Shown here in pieces: positions 55,801 through 64,000 of a DNA stretch of 64,000 nucleotides; the first letter of the stretch is position 1; every line of letters starts with the position of its first letter. The notes beneath the pieces were generated by a model. That model did not search any database, was not told where the DNA came from, and saw only the letters and a program-made list of their open reading frames with translations. Origin of the DNA: JAICTV01 sp035634055 (GTDB lineage Bacteria > Planctomycetota > Phycisphaerae > Tepidisphaerales > Tepidisphaeraceae); assembly GCA_035634055.1 (NCBI GenBank), contig DASQDR010000055.1, forward strand, positions 10,890 to 74,889. The letters are read 5' to 3'. A program made the translations under genes and the position numbers.

Positions 55801-58800
55801 TCCACCGGAAACGAAGCGTGAATGTCGTACGGTGACCCCGCGGGCGTGTCCAGAGCCGCGCCGGTTCCGGCGGCGAGCGATTCCTGGTTCCCTCGGGCGC
55901 CCGGCAAGACCGGCCTGATGAACCGCCAGACGTTGCCGGCGGCGTCACTTACTGTTTCTACTACGACGTTCTTGCCTGCGACCAACCCGGACGACGTGTA
56001 CTGCCAAACGCTAACGGCCGCCTCGGCAAATGCATGCACCACGGTCGTTGTGGCATCGATGGCTTTGGTCTTGATCGTTACCGCTCCGTCACGTCCGAAC
56101 TGGTACACCTTGGCCGTTCCGTCGGGAAGGGCGGCCAGGAAGAACACGATGTCCTCCCCTTCGGGAATAACTTGTGCGGCAGTTGCCAGCGTGCCTACCG
56201 CCCAGGATTGGGCCTTCTGCTCCAAAAATAAGGCTTGTTTGGCCACGAACGGAACCTCTTCGAAATCTCCGCGGGACTTCTCGGTCCAAAGTCCACCATT
56301 GGGATGTTCGGTGATGCCCCCGTTCATGTACGCTGACTTAAAGAAGCCCCACGGGTGTCCGTAGTTGCCCGAGCGGAAATTCCCCGCGGTTTCTGCAAAG
56401 CGGTGTGGCACATCGACATGACCATTAGTAGGGGTCCCGTAGCTGCTGTTGAGTTCATAGTTGGTGATGTTCGACCGGTTAAGTATCGGGAGTCCGAAGC
56501 CCGCGGGCAGGTTAAGCGTCAGCTGGCCGCCCGTCAGCAACAATCCAGTTAAAGTCCCTGTTTCTAAGCTGCTCTGAATCACCGGCAGGTAGTAGTTTTC
56601 GATGTGCTGCACGGCCGATTCCGCCTGCAGGACGGCAGTGTATGATGCCGTCTGCGCAGGCGCGTCCAGCGCCGTCAACTGTTTGACACGCTGACCAGTC
56701 TTGAACTTGAGCCGCTTAGCCAGACCCGCCATGAAACCGGCGCCGTTGCTGTGGCCGATCAACGCTAATGTCCCGGGCTGGGCATCCGTACTGGCGAGTC
56801 GTTCTCCTAGGATTTCCCCGGCGGCTATACCATAGTTTGCCGAATCTCGAGCGTCCTTAAGCCCATCCTTAAGTATGTCCTTCCACCATGCCGGCTCGTG
56901 ATTTGGGTCCGAGGCGAACGACCAGTCGACGGCGAGAAGGTTGTACTCCCAAGACTTGTAGCTGCTGGCAAAATGCCGAGCGAAGTCGTGGATGTAGTCG
57001 TCGCCCGATGGGGCGAAGCCGGCATTCCAGCCGTGCGTGAGCAGAATCGTGTCTTGCTCCCAGAAATTGGGCTCCAAGCCGCTGGGCTCCGCAAGGTTCG
57101 AAACCAAAACCCAGGAGTCGTAGACGAAGTCGTAGTTGTAGACCTTCATCGCCCCGGTCGATACTGGTGTCGTCGCCGGCGTGGGGGCGGTCGGGACGGG
57201 CGTCTGCTGGCTCGCCTGGGTGACTGTCGCCGACGCCGGCGAGGATGGTAGCGAGCGGACACTCCCCGCTTCTGCAAGCACCCGGTAGTAGTACGTGGCG
57301 CTCGGACTGCTGACCGGTCCATCATCGGTAAACCCTGTCGCGCCGGCGTCCGCCGTGCCGATCGTGCTGTAGGTCCCGGTGGCCGAGAGCGACCGCTTCA
57401 CGATATAGCTGGCGCCCGCGGTGGTGATGGTCCAGCTGACGCGCACGGCTTTGGACGTGAGCACCTGTGCCGACACGTTTGAGGGCGGCGGGGGGACGGC
57501 GAGCGCGCTGGTGTGAGCCGACGTCGGCGCGGACGCCGGAGACTCGCCTCCTGCGCCCGTTGCGCTGACGACGTAGTAGTAGGTCGTGTTCGGCTGGACT
57601 CCGCTGTCCGTCCACTGCCGCGCGCTGCCGGAGTAGACAAGATTCGTCCATGGCCCCGATCCCGAGGTCGAGCGGTACAGCCTGTAGGCGGTGGCACCGG
57701 CAACGCTGTTCCAGGCGAGGTTGATAGAAGTCGAGCCAGTGGCGGTGGCATTCAAGCCCGCTGGCGTTCCCGGGGGTGCCGCCGTTGAGTACGTAAAGTA
57801 CAGCCGAGCGGAGTGCGTACCCCACCCCGCCGCGTTGTACGCGTTCAGGTTCCACCGGAATTCTCCACCCTCGTCGAGATATCCTGGCGGCAACTGAAAT
57901 GTGGTGGCAGTTCCGGCGATGTTCAAGCCGTTCGCCCGTGAGCTGAACACCAGTGAATACGTCCCGTCGGCTTGTCGACGACTGACGTACACACCGAACC
58001 CATCCACGTTCGACATGGCGGCCCATTGCATGGTGGGCGTCGCGGTTGCGATGGTCTGCCCCGGCAGGGTGTCGAACCCTGGCGACATCGGCGACGGGGC
58101 CGGCGGTATTTGGACAGGATCCGCGTTCACGATCCTGAACGTTCCGTTCGTGGCGTCCTCGGCAACGACCGCTGCGTTGGAATCGATCGCGCGCACTAGG
58201 ACCATCGCATCATTGGTGACTTGGCTGCTGGTGGGCGTGTAGGTGGTAGACGTCGCGGAGGCGCCCGCGACGGCGCGGATATGGGTGTAGCTGCCGCCGT
58301 TGTTGGTGGACAGGTACACCGAATAACCGTAAATGCTGCTGGTGCTGCCGCTAACCGACCAGCTGATCGTTTGGCTCGTGCCGACCTGCCACGTCGCGCT
58401 CACCCCAGGGCTAGCGACGCTGACGGTGGGCGCGAGATTTGAAATCGTGAAGCTGTCGTTGCTGGTATCGCTACCGATGACGTTCGAATTCGAATCAATG
58501 GCTTCGATCTTGATCCGTGCCGCCGCGGTCGCTTGCGCGGTCGTCGGCGTATAGCTGAAAGACCGGGTTGAGGAAAAGGCCGTCCCGCCGATGCCTGTGT
58601 AGCTGCTTCCGTTGTTGGTCGAGAGATAGTACAGGAAGCCGTAGATGCTGCTGGTGTCACCGCTGACTGACCAGCTTACGGTCTGGCTTGCACCCACCTG
58701 CCAGCCCTCTCCGCCGTTTGGACTGGTCACGCTGATCGTCGGCTGAGGCGCTACATAGGTGTAGCCGTTGTTTGAAGTCGCTGTCCCGCCGGGAGTGGTT

Positions 58801-59621
58801 ACGCTGACGTTGACGGCGCTAGCGGCGCGCGCAGGAGCTGTGGCTTGCAGCTTGCCTGTGCTGGTGTTGTACCCAAAACTCGCCGCTGTTCCCCCAAACG
58901 TGACGGACGAGGCGAACTGCAGGTTCGTCCCCTCAATGGTGACGGTATTACCGCCGGCAGTGGAGCCGCTGTTCGGTGAGATGCTGGTGATGGCGGGAGC
59001 GGGGATATTGGCCGTGACACTCACATCGTCGATACGAAAAGTCGTGGTATTGCTCGCGTTGCTCGCTCCGAGGAACCGGACACGAACGTTTTGACCTCGG
59101 TAGTCGCGAGTGCCCGAGATCAAGTTGATCACGACCGGTTGGTATGAACCGAAGCTGAACTCGTCCAAGTTGCTGAAGAGGGCCACGCCCTCAAGACTGC
59201 CGTCCTGCCGCACGATGTTGACGTTGAGCGTGTCAAACTGCTGCGTTGAGGTCGTCTCGTTCGAGGAGATGTTCACGTAGAAGGTAAGTGACGCACTCGC
59301 CGCGTTGCTCGGTACGGAAAAGCTGCCTGACGTGATGGAGCCGTTAGCGAAGTTCTTCGCGACCCCGGCGGCCGATACACCACCAGCGGCGTACCCCGAC
59401 GGGCTGCGATAGCCATTGAACCCAGTGCCACTACCCGCCCAAAAATCGCCGGTCGTCGTCCACGGCGACACGCCCGAATCGAAGCTGCCGTTCAACACTA
59501 GTTCCTGCACTGCCAGCATCACCCGCCGCTCCAGCGGCTCCGCGAATGTGCGCGGCTGGTGGTGATTTCGACGTGCGTGGTGCTTCGGCGACCGACGACC
59601 CTTCCGCCCGCGCGCAGCCAT
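52878..59621 (-). CDS. 2247-residue mosaic secreted protein with lipase-like domain
   Basis: ATG 59621 has AAGGGAGG 6 nt upstream, better than the GTG at 59687. The N-terminal PLERRVMLA (about 29-37) is a LEPR-XLL-type motif. Order of parts, approximate: an adhesin-like beta region, an IPT/TIG domain (208-292), two Kre9-type domains (293-497), two fibronectin III domains (613-800), and an alpha/beta-hydrolase with DTILLTHGWNAGF and ALIGHSNGAGFMAG (about 854-1095). Then come a CBM6-like carbohydrate-binding domain (1364-1512), an SdrD-B-like domain (1625-1700), a LamG-like region (1704-1868), a beta-helix and two dockerin-like loops at the end. There is no PEP-CTERM tail. Part of the hydrolase region is clearly less GC-rich than the rest. 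Probably an exported enzyme or adhesin. Confidence 0.88.
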   Translation of the reverse strand: MAARGRKGRRSPKHHARRNHHQPRTFAEPLERRVMLAVQELVLNGSFDSGVSPWTTTGDFWAGSGTGFNGYRSPSGYAAGGVSAAGVAKNFANGSITSGSFSVPSNAASASLTFYVNISSNETTSTQQFDTLNVNIVRQDGSLEGVALFSNLDEFSFGSYQPVVINLISGTRDYRGQNVRVRFLGASNASNTTTFRIDDVSVTANIPAPAITSISPNSGSTAGGNTVTIEGTNLQFASSVTFGGTAASFGYNTSTGKLQATAPARAASAVNVSVTTPGGTATSNNGYTYVAPQPTISVTSPNGGEGWQVGASQTVSWSVSGDTSSIYGFLYYLSTNNGSSYTGIGGTAFSSTRSFSYTPTTAQATAAARIKIEAIDSNSNVIGSDTSNDSFTISNLAPTVSVASPGVSATWQVGTSQTISWSVSGSTSSIYGYSVYLSTNNGGSYTHIRAVAGASATSTTYTPTSSQVTNDAMVLVRAIDSNAAVVAEDATNGTFRIVNADPVQIPPAPSPMSPGFDTLPGQTIATATPTMQWAAMSNVDGFGVYVSRRQADGTYSLVFSSRANGLNIAGTATTFQLPPGYLDEGGEFRWNLNAYNAAGWGTHSARLYFTYSTAAPPGTPAGLNATATGSTSINLAWNSVAGATAYRLYRSTSGSGPWTNLVYSGSARQWTDSGVQPNTTYYYVVSATGAGGESPASAPTSAHTSALAVPPPPSNVSAQVLTSKAVRVSWTITTAGASYIVKRSLSATGTYSTIGTADAGATGFTDDGPVSSPSATYYYRVLAEAGSVRSLPSSPASATVTQASQQTPVPTAPTPATTPVSTGAMKVYNYDFVYDSWVLVSNLAEPSGLEPNFWEQDTILLTHGWNAGFAPSGDDYIHDFARHFASSYKSWEYNLLAVDWSFASDPNHEPAWWKDILKDGLKDARDSANYGIAAGEILGERLASTDAQPGTLALIGHSNGAGFMAGLAKRLKFKTGQRVKQLTALDAPAQTASYTAVLQAESAVQHIENYYLPVIQSSLETGTLTGLLLTGGQLTLNLPAGFGLPILNRSNITNYELNSSYGTPTNGHVDVPHRFAETAGNFRSGNYGHPWGFFKSAYMNGGITEHPNGGLWTEKSRGDFEEVPFVAKQALFLEQKAQSWAVGTLATAAQVIPEGEDIVFFLAALPDGTAKVYQFGRDGAVTIKTKAIDATTTVVHAFAEAAVSVWQYTSSGLVAGKNVVVETVSDAAGNVWRFIRPVLPGARGNQESLAAGTGAALDTPAGSPYDIHASFPVEVPAGAQMLVFDLSVANPGNDDVMDIAVNGAVLGQLALGAQPVENSTISLPFGDYAGQSVNLSFIVASAVPTAADFLIGNIRLAAGTKVAVPPPLPGRIEAEGFDVSGPESGYRDLDSVNQGGAYRPEGVDISATSDPEGGGFNVGWTSAGEWLAYTVTIPVGGAYDLRTRLAAPAAGGAFYFELNGLPITAVLPVPDTGGWNAWSTLVTAGVTLPPGEHLLRVRFDAASSDGFIANFNWFEFTLRAPDPPPTVDIVDVTPDPRTGAVAGIDFVFSEAVTGFSKSDLTLTRDGVAVDLDFATLNAHSGAHYTLGNLAALTGRSGSYLLTLNPSYAGIGDSDGNLLETGASESWTVNAPPGNVVEGFVFTDRDGDGAYGFHEPALPGVTVWIDSDKDGVRDAGEPSTVSGTDGSYRFGGLADGTHHVRQVLPADHVRTSAAVLTPTLPGAGNFTIIDGTWGVSGGAFQITAPATASTAHLNNRAVHTRSISGDFDLRVDATSPAPQPGVWNGLAVIFGYQSPGNYYFFSSNQNNDAGTSGIFRVLNGQSVELADIPAMIVPGTTYQLRLVREGSVIRAFRNGVLLASAADSTFATGGIGFGANGNRAIFDNLSVVTPQGQTLISEAFNNDGAWAQNFGNFPLRFDGSGGDDAFDLELIGGWPGQLQVVETLAGQPPVTYTIEQTKLGGNAVTVSGGGGDDRIAMNHVDLLPAVVAIGGSGQDEIYARTGYAIYAGAGTLGNQSYSGFETLTISANWAWVTEDLNGINLNFSATEAYVQVPQHLNRLRLTANSQVRLDATVSCTDLRVESGTLRLGSHALLVDYAGDSPLGAWDGSTYTGISGHIRTGLWGVPWDAGRIMGPPPWSASPAGDAAAMVGAAEASRVLGLNGTQTALWNGHVVDATSVLIKYTYAGDADLNGRIDGDDYFVIDSHIGAAAGTPGAWGWWNGDFDYSGKINGDDYWLIDSNIGRQGVVL

Positions 59622-59992
59622 GACCGCCTCCCTTGCAGTCCAGACGCGCTGCGATGCGGCCCCGGTCCCGGAAAGAATTGACCTCACGCCCTGGAAGAAA
59701 TGCCGGCGGGAGTGTGGCCGGGGGGCGAGGGAAAATCAACTGAATTCATACTACCTGTTCAGGGTAGTCGAAAACCTTGGGGCAGATCGGCAGCTGCGCT
59801 GGCGGCCGGCGCCGAAGCGTGAGCGGCGTAGGATGGGCGGTTGCCGCGATGAGGACGAGGGCCCGGAGCCGGGGGCGTGCAGTTCCCGCCGCGGAACCGC
59901 GGAGCCTGTGACGTCGTCTTTGATCGACCACTTTCTCTACCGCAATAACGAGCCGAGCTTCCGTAAGCGCCGTGCGCGGCGCGCGCTGACTC
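59622..59992. other. Intergenic region between the mosaic gene and the degenerate gene
   Basis: 371 bp with a small perfect hairpin ACTACC-TGTTCAG-GGTAGT (59750-59768) and an AT-richer patch around it. No convincing promoter or RNA gene. Confidence 0.4.
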
Positions 59993-62900
59993 CGCGTCGC
60001 CGGCGTAGGTGTACATGACCAGCACGTCGGAGGCGGCCAGGCCGGTGGCGCCGCCGAAGCTGCTCTTGCCGACGTCGCCGGCGGTGGCGACGCCGAGGGC
60101 GGTGAGGCCGGCGACCGCGTCCGGGCGCGAGGTGTTGACGCCCGCGCCGTTCCACGCGCCGTTCCACGCGCCGCCGTTGCGGCCGGAGGCGACCAGGTCG
60201 CGCACCGCGGCGAGCGAGTGCCCCGACACCACGAGCTTGTTGTCGGCCAAATCGAGCGCGCCGCCGGTGGCGACGCTGACGCTCTGCACCGCCGCGAGCT
60301 TCTGCCCGCCCGGCGCCATCGCCGTTGTGCCTTCGCCCACCTGAAGCGATCCCGCGCGGCCGAGGACGCTGCCGGCGAGGGCGACGACGCCGGCGGTGTT
60401 CAGCACGGCGCCCGCGGACATGTTGATCGTCCCGCTGACCGCGCAGTCGATCAGGTTGATCCGCCCGGCGTTGGCCAGCGCGGGCCCGACGGTGGCCGCG
60501 CCCGTGGATGTGATGGACCCGGCGGTGAGGTCGAGCGCGAAGGCGCTGGTGAGGGTACCGCTGGTGAGCGATCCGCCGCCCAACACCAGCGTCGTCGACG
60601 GATTGAACGTGGTAGCGCCGGCCACCGTCGCCGTCCCGCCCCCGAGGTTGAGCGTGCCCGAGACGTCGAGGCTCCCGTTTGAAAGGGTGCCGCCGTTTAC
60701 GTTCAGCGTCCCGCCGCTGTTGACGGTCGTTGCGCCGGGGATGGAGAGCGATCCGGCGGTGGACGAGACGGTGCCGCTGACGGCGAGGTTCGCCGTGGCG
60801 AACGCGCCGCCGGCGAGGGTCATCGACGCGCCGCTTGCCATGTTGGTCGTGCCCGACACGCCCAGCGCCTTACCGGCGTCGAGTGTCAGCGGGCTGGGGA
60901 TCAGCCCGGGGCCACCGACGGTGAGGTCCGAGTTCGTGAGGTTGATGGTCCCGCTGTTCCAGTTGATCGACGCGTTGCCGTTGTCGAGCAGGTTGGGGAC
61001 GTTCAGCGTCCCGCCGTTCATGTTGACGGTGCCGCGGGCGAGCGACGCGGTTCCGGTGACCGTGAGGGTGCCGCCGGCGCTGAGATTCATGATGCCCGTG
61101 CCTCCTGATAAAGGAAGTGGCGGCTGGTTCGGTACCTGGAAGGATCCGTCTTGATTGTTGCCCAGCGTGAGCAGCGGCGTGGTCAGCACCGAACCGCTGC
61201 CAATGGTGACTGTGCTGACCTGTGTCGAGCCGATGTTCTGCAGGTGCCCGACGCGCAGCGCGCCGCTGCCGGAGAGGGTGAGGTCGCTGCCCGCGGTCAG
61301 GTTCAGCTTCCCGTTCGTGGCGACGACCTGCACCTCGCGGGTGCTCGTCGTGTCGAGCCCGTTGTTCAGGTTCAGCGTGGCGCGGTTGACGGTCAGCGTC
61401 GCGGCGGCGCTGGGGACGAACGAGCCCGCGTTCACGTTGATCGTCGCTCCCCCGCCGGGTGAACGTCCCGGCGGACAGATCGAAGCCGCCGCTGGCAGTC
61501 CAGACGGCGCCGGACGTGACGCTAAGACTCCCGGCGGAGTAAGCCTTAACGGCTCCGGTGGTCGTCAGGACCGCGCTGCTCCCGACGCTGAGCGAACCGG
61601 CCGCGCCGGCGCCGCCGGCGGTGCTGCCGCCGATGCCGACTTCCCCGGCGACCGTGACGGAGGTGCCCGCGCCGCTGAAGGTGACGGACGATGTCGATCG
61701 CCGGCCGTGCCGTGACCGACGTTCAGCTTCGGAAGCGAGAGCGTCGTGGCAGCGTTGACGTTCAGCGTGCCGCCGGACCTGACGCCGATTGGCGGTACCA
61801 TTAGCGTCCCGCCACTGACGTTGACGCTGCCGCCGGCGTTGACGTTCAGCCCGCCGGCCATAATCTCGAGCGTCCTGCCGGCTCCCAGGGTCCACGTCGG
61901 CCCGAGCCCCGCCGCCGCCGCGTTGTCGACCTCGAGGGCGCCGCCCGTGAGGCGCAGGGTGCCCGAAGACCAGTTGCCCAGGAAGCGCGCGGCGTTGCCG
62001 TCGAGATGGATGGACCCGTGCTGACGGTGCCGCCGCTGAGGACGAGGCCGTCGACGCCCGAGCCGGTGTTCCACACGTTCAGCGTCTCGCCCACGGCCAG
62101 GGTGCCGCCGGAGTTCACCGTGAGCGACGCGAGCCCGCCGGCCCCCCCGCCGTACCCGCCGACGAACAAGCTGTAAGTGTTCTGCCAGTGCCCCGAGACG
62201 CCGACGCTGGCGTTGCCTCCGGGATGGGCGGCGATCTCCGTGTGGGTACTGAAAACCGCACCGCCCGTGCCGACAGTGAACGAAGCCCTCCCTTCGGGCG
62301 CGGAGGGGCCGATGAGCAGGGCGCCGCCGCCCAGAAGCGTGACCTGACCCGCGGCGCCGACGGTCAGGTCGCCGGTGCTTGTGAAACTGCCGCCGTTGAC
62401 GATCATTTCGCCGCTGCTGCCGGTGCCGATGCTGGCCGTGCCGGTCATGACCGAGCCACTCACGCCGACGCTCAGGGTGGCGTTCTCGCCCGCAGCGTGC
62501 GCAACGCGGACCCGGCCGACGCTGACGGGAACCGTCACGGTCAGGTACGCCAGGCCGCCCGCCACGGCGTTGTTACCCGTGACGGCCAAGTTGCCGCTGG
62601 CCGTGAGGCTGCCGGCGCCGTTGAAGCTCACGTCGCCACGGCTGGCGGTGATCGCCTGAACCACCGCGGGTGAGATGGCCCCGACGGCATACGAGGCGTT
62701 CAGACCGAAGATGACCTCCTCCGCGCTTTTGGGGGACGCCGACGTGGCTCCAGTTGCTGGCAGCTTGAAACGATCCGCCGACGGAAGATGCCCACCACCG
62801 GCGCGAACGTCAGCTCGAGGCGAGCGGTGTGGAATCCACCGGTGCCGCTGAACAGGAACTGATTCGCGGTCCCGGCGATGGACGTGACGAAGCCGCCCGT

Positions 62901-63455
62901 GGCGAAGGTTGACCCGCGCGCGGCATTGATCGCGGCCAGTGCGGTCGAGTTCAGCGGGACCTGAACCAGCGTGCCGTTGTCGGCCGCCGAGACCGTGCGC
63001 GACCCGTAGCTCGTGCCGCTTTTCAAGTCGTTGTGGATGGCGACCAGATCGGTACCGCCGGCCCGAAGGCTGGTGACGGGCGTGCTGACGTCGAAGAGGG
63101 TGTAGGTCTCGGTGGTGTCCCCCCCGTATCCCTCTTTGTCGGAGCTGGAGGGATCGTTGGCGGGATTCCACGCGGAGAAAGTTGCGCCAATGGCGGCCCG
63201 TGGGAACGACGGGATGTTGAAGGCGAACCAATTCGCATACTCAACTTGGCTGCCGTGGCCAACGAAGTAGTTGTCGTTCTCTGACTCGTGATAGCCGGTG
63301 TGGTTATACCAACCGCGGTCGAGCGCGTTGACGTACGCCTGCGCGGCTGCCTCGCGAACGAAGGCGCTTGTGAAGGCCGTGGCCACCGCTGCTGAAAGGA
63401 TCCGCGCGCTCCGGCGCCACGCGCGCGTCGGCGCGCTCCCATCCGATTTCCGCAT
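59993..63455 (-). pseudogene. Frameshifted, C-terminally truncated strand-repeat surface protein gene
   Basis: ATG 63455 has AAAGGGA upstream and a signal peptide ending at REAAAQA. The N-terminal secreted domain (LDRGWYNHTGYHESENDNYF and following) reads in one frame to about 62780. Homology then continues in other frames: about 62780-62020, 62020-61700, 61700-61455 and 61455-59993, so at least four frameshifts are needed. All parts show strand-repeat composition (GGTLNVNGG, SVNVSGGTL). The last shift sits at a C5 run (61449-61453). The C-terminus breaks off in the first dockerin-like loop at YTYAGDA; where the relatives continue DLNGK, unrelated sequence follows from 59992 down, and the second loop and PEP-CTERM tail are missing. 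Decay or assembly error, see findings. Confidence 0.8.
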
Positions 63456-63482
63456 CAGCTTGTCCCTTTCAAGAGTTGGGTA

Positions 63483-64000
63483 ATGATGAAAGTGTCGCCG
63501 CGGGCGAGGCCGGGCGCGGAGGAGCGGGGCGCCGCCGTTGCCGCGGCGGCCGCCAGGAGGGTCCGGCGATCAAGGGTACCGTCCTTCGCCACGACCTCGT
63601 CGATGAGGGGACGCGGCCGGGAGATCATAGTGAACGGCGTGCGGTACCCGGCGTACGGGCGGTCCGGTGCCGCATACGTTGACGTTTCGGTGGAGGTGGT
63701 TGACCTGCGCACGAGCCGGTTGCTCGCCACCAAGTACATCCGCGTCAGGCGCCACGCCGAAACGCCCTTGGCCACCGGGTCGGCGCCGGCGCTGCACGAG
63801 CGGGAAATGTTCGACGGGTGTTACGACCTGGTCGTGGCGCGGTTCAAGAAGATGGTTGGGCCCTACACCGAGATTATCCCCGTGAAGCTGGCCAAGGTGA
63901 AAGAGGTCCCGCAGAACGACGTCGGGATCGCCCAGTTCCAGGCGAAGAACTATGACCTGGCCGCAAGACAGTTTCACGAGGCGCTGGGGACGGCGAAGAC
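63483..64000 (+). CDS. Partial protein with beta domain and TPR-like end, running off the right edge
   Basis: The frame is open from ATG 63483 to the window end without a stop. Residues after about 63615 look genuine: EIIVNGVRYPAYGRSGAAYV, SVEVVDLRTSRLLATKYIRV, then AQFQAKNYDLAARQFHEALG, a TPR-like helix. The first ~40 residues are Ala/Arg-rich and doubtful. In another frame just upstream IKGTVLRHDLVDE looks like a better N-terminal continuation, which would require a frameshift near 63610-63620. The start may therefore be 63603, 63630 or disrupted. The pattern V-x-D-x-x-T-x-x-x-x-A followed by a TPR occurs in envelope lipoproteins; no firm family. Confidence 0.55.
   Translation, partial: MMKVSPRARPGAEERGAAVAAAAARRVRRSRVPSFATTSSMRGRGREIIVNGVRYPAYGRSGAAYVDVSVEVVDLRTSRLLATKYIRVRRHAETPLATGSAPALHEREMFDGCYDLVVARFKKMVGPYTEIIPVKLAKVKEVPQNDVGIAQFQAKNYDLAARQFHEALGTAK

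Overview
This looks like a chromosomal segment of a Planctomycetes bacterium, most likely of the Phycisphaerae type. It is GC-rich, with secreted proteins carrying PEP-CTERM tails, LEPR-XLL-like N-termini, paired dockerin-like EF-hand loops and autotransporter-type strand repeats, plus a pseudopilin with the H-X9-DG type C-terminus. This placement is an inference from protein families; no rRNA or tRNA gene was seen.

Layout. 1-7.8 kb (minus strand): a tripartite export operon in the order TetR, permease, TetR, permease, ATPase, membrane-fusion protein, outer-membrane factor; the last gene runs off the left edge. 8-10.4 kb: a GH51 arabinofuranosidase and a WWxW/PEP-CTERM-like secreted protein. 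10.6-19.6 kb: two large surface proteins with dockerin-like loops and PEP-CTERM ends, then a pseudopilin. 20.3-24.7 kb: UDP-glucose dehydrogenase and two conserved uncharacterised proteins. 24.7-31.1 kb: a cysteine-desulfurase-like enzyme diverging from a monothiol glutaredoxin-like protein, an operon of zinc-ribbon, FIST and CAAX-type protease genes, lipB, a STAS protein and an ACT protein. 31.3-37.2 kb: an isolated fliM coupled to a CPBP protease, a monocistronic gene with a long structured leader and a strong terminator, two small membrane/coiled-coil genes, and holA.

37.3-45.5 kb holds the arginine-decarboxylase route to putrescine (aguB, aguA, speA), interrupted by an ECF sigma / anti-sigma-like pair on the other strand. 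45.8-50.5 kb carries two paralogous LEPR-XLL/delta-60/RTX proteins. 50.7-52.9 kb has a DUF3592-like protein, a universal stress protein, a long inverted repeat and a 15-unit 21-bp tandem array. 52.9-59.6 kb encodes one 2247-residue mosaic protein. 60-63.5 kb is a frameshifted, truncated relative of the surface proteins. A partial plus-strand gene runs off the right edge.

How it fits together: most of the window serves the cell envelope and secreted surface (exporter, PEP-CTERM proteins, a CAAX-type protease of the kind found with exosortase systems, RTX and dockerin proteins, UDP-glucuronate for polysaccharide), with scattered housekeeping genes. The most unusual items are the duplicated TetR-permease cassette, the 21-bp palindromic array, a palindromic element inserted in frame in agmatine deiminase, and a structured leader RNA that shares a 14-bp promoter block with the pseudopilin gene.
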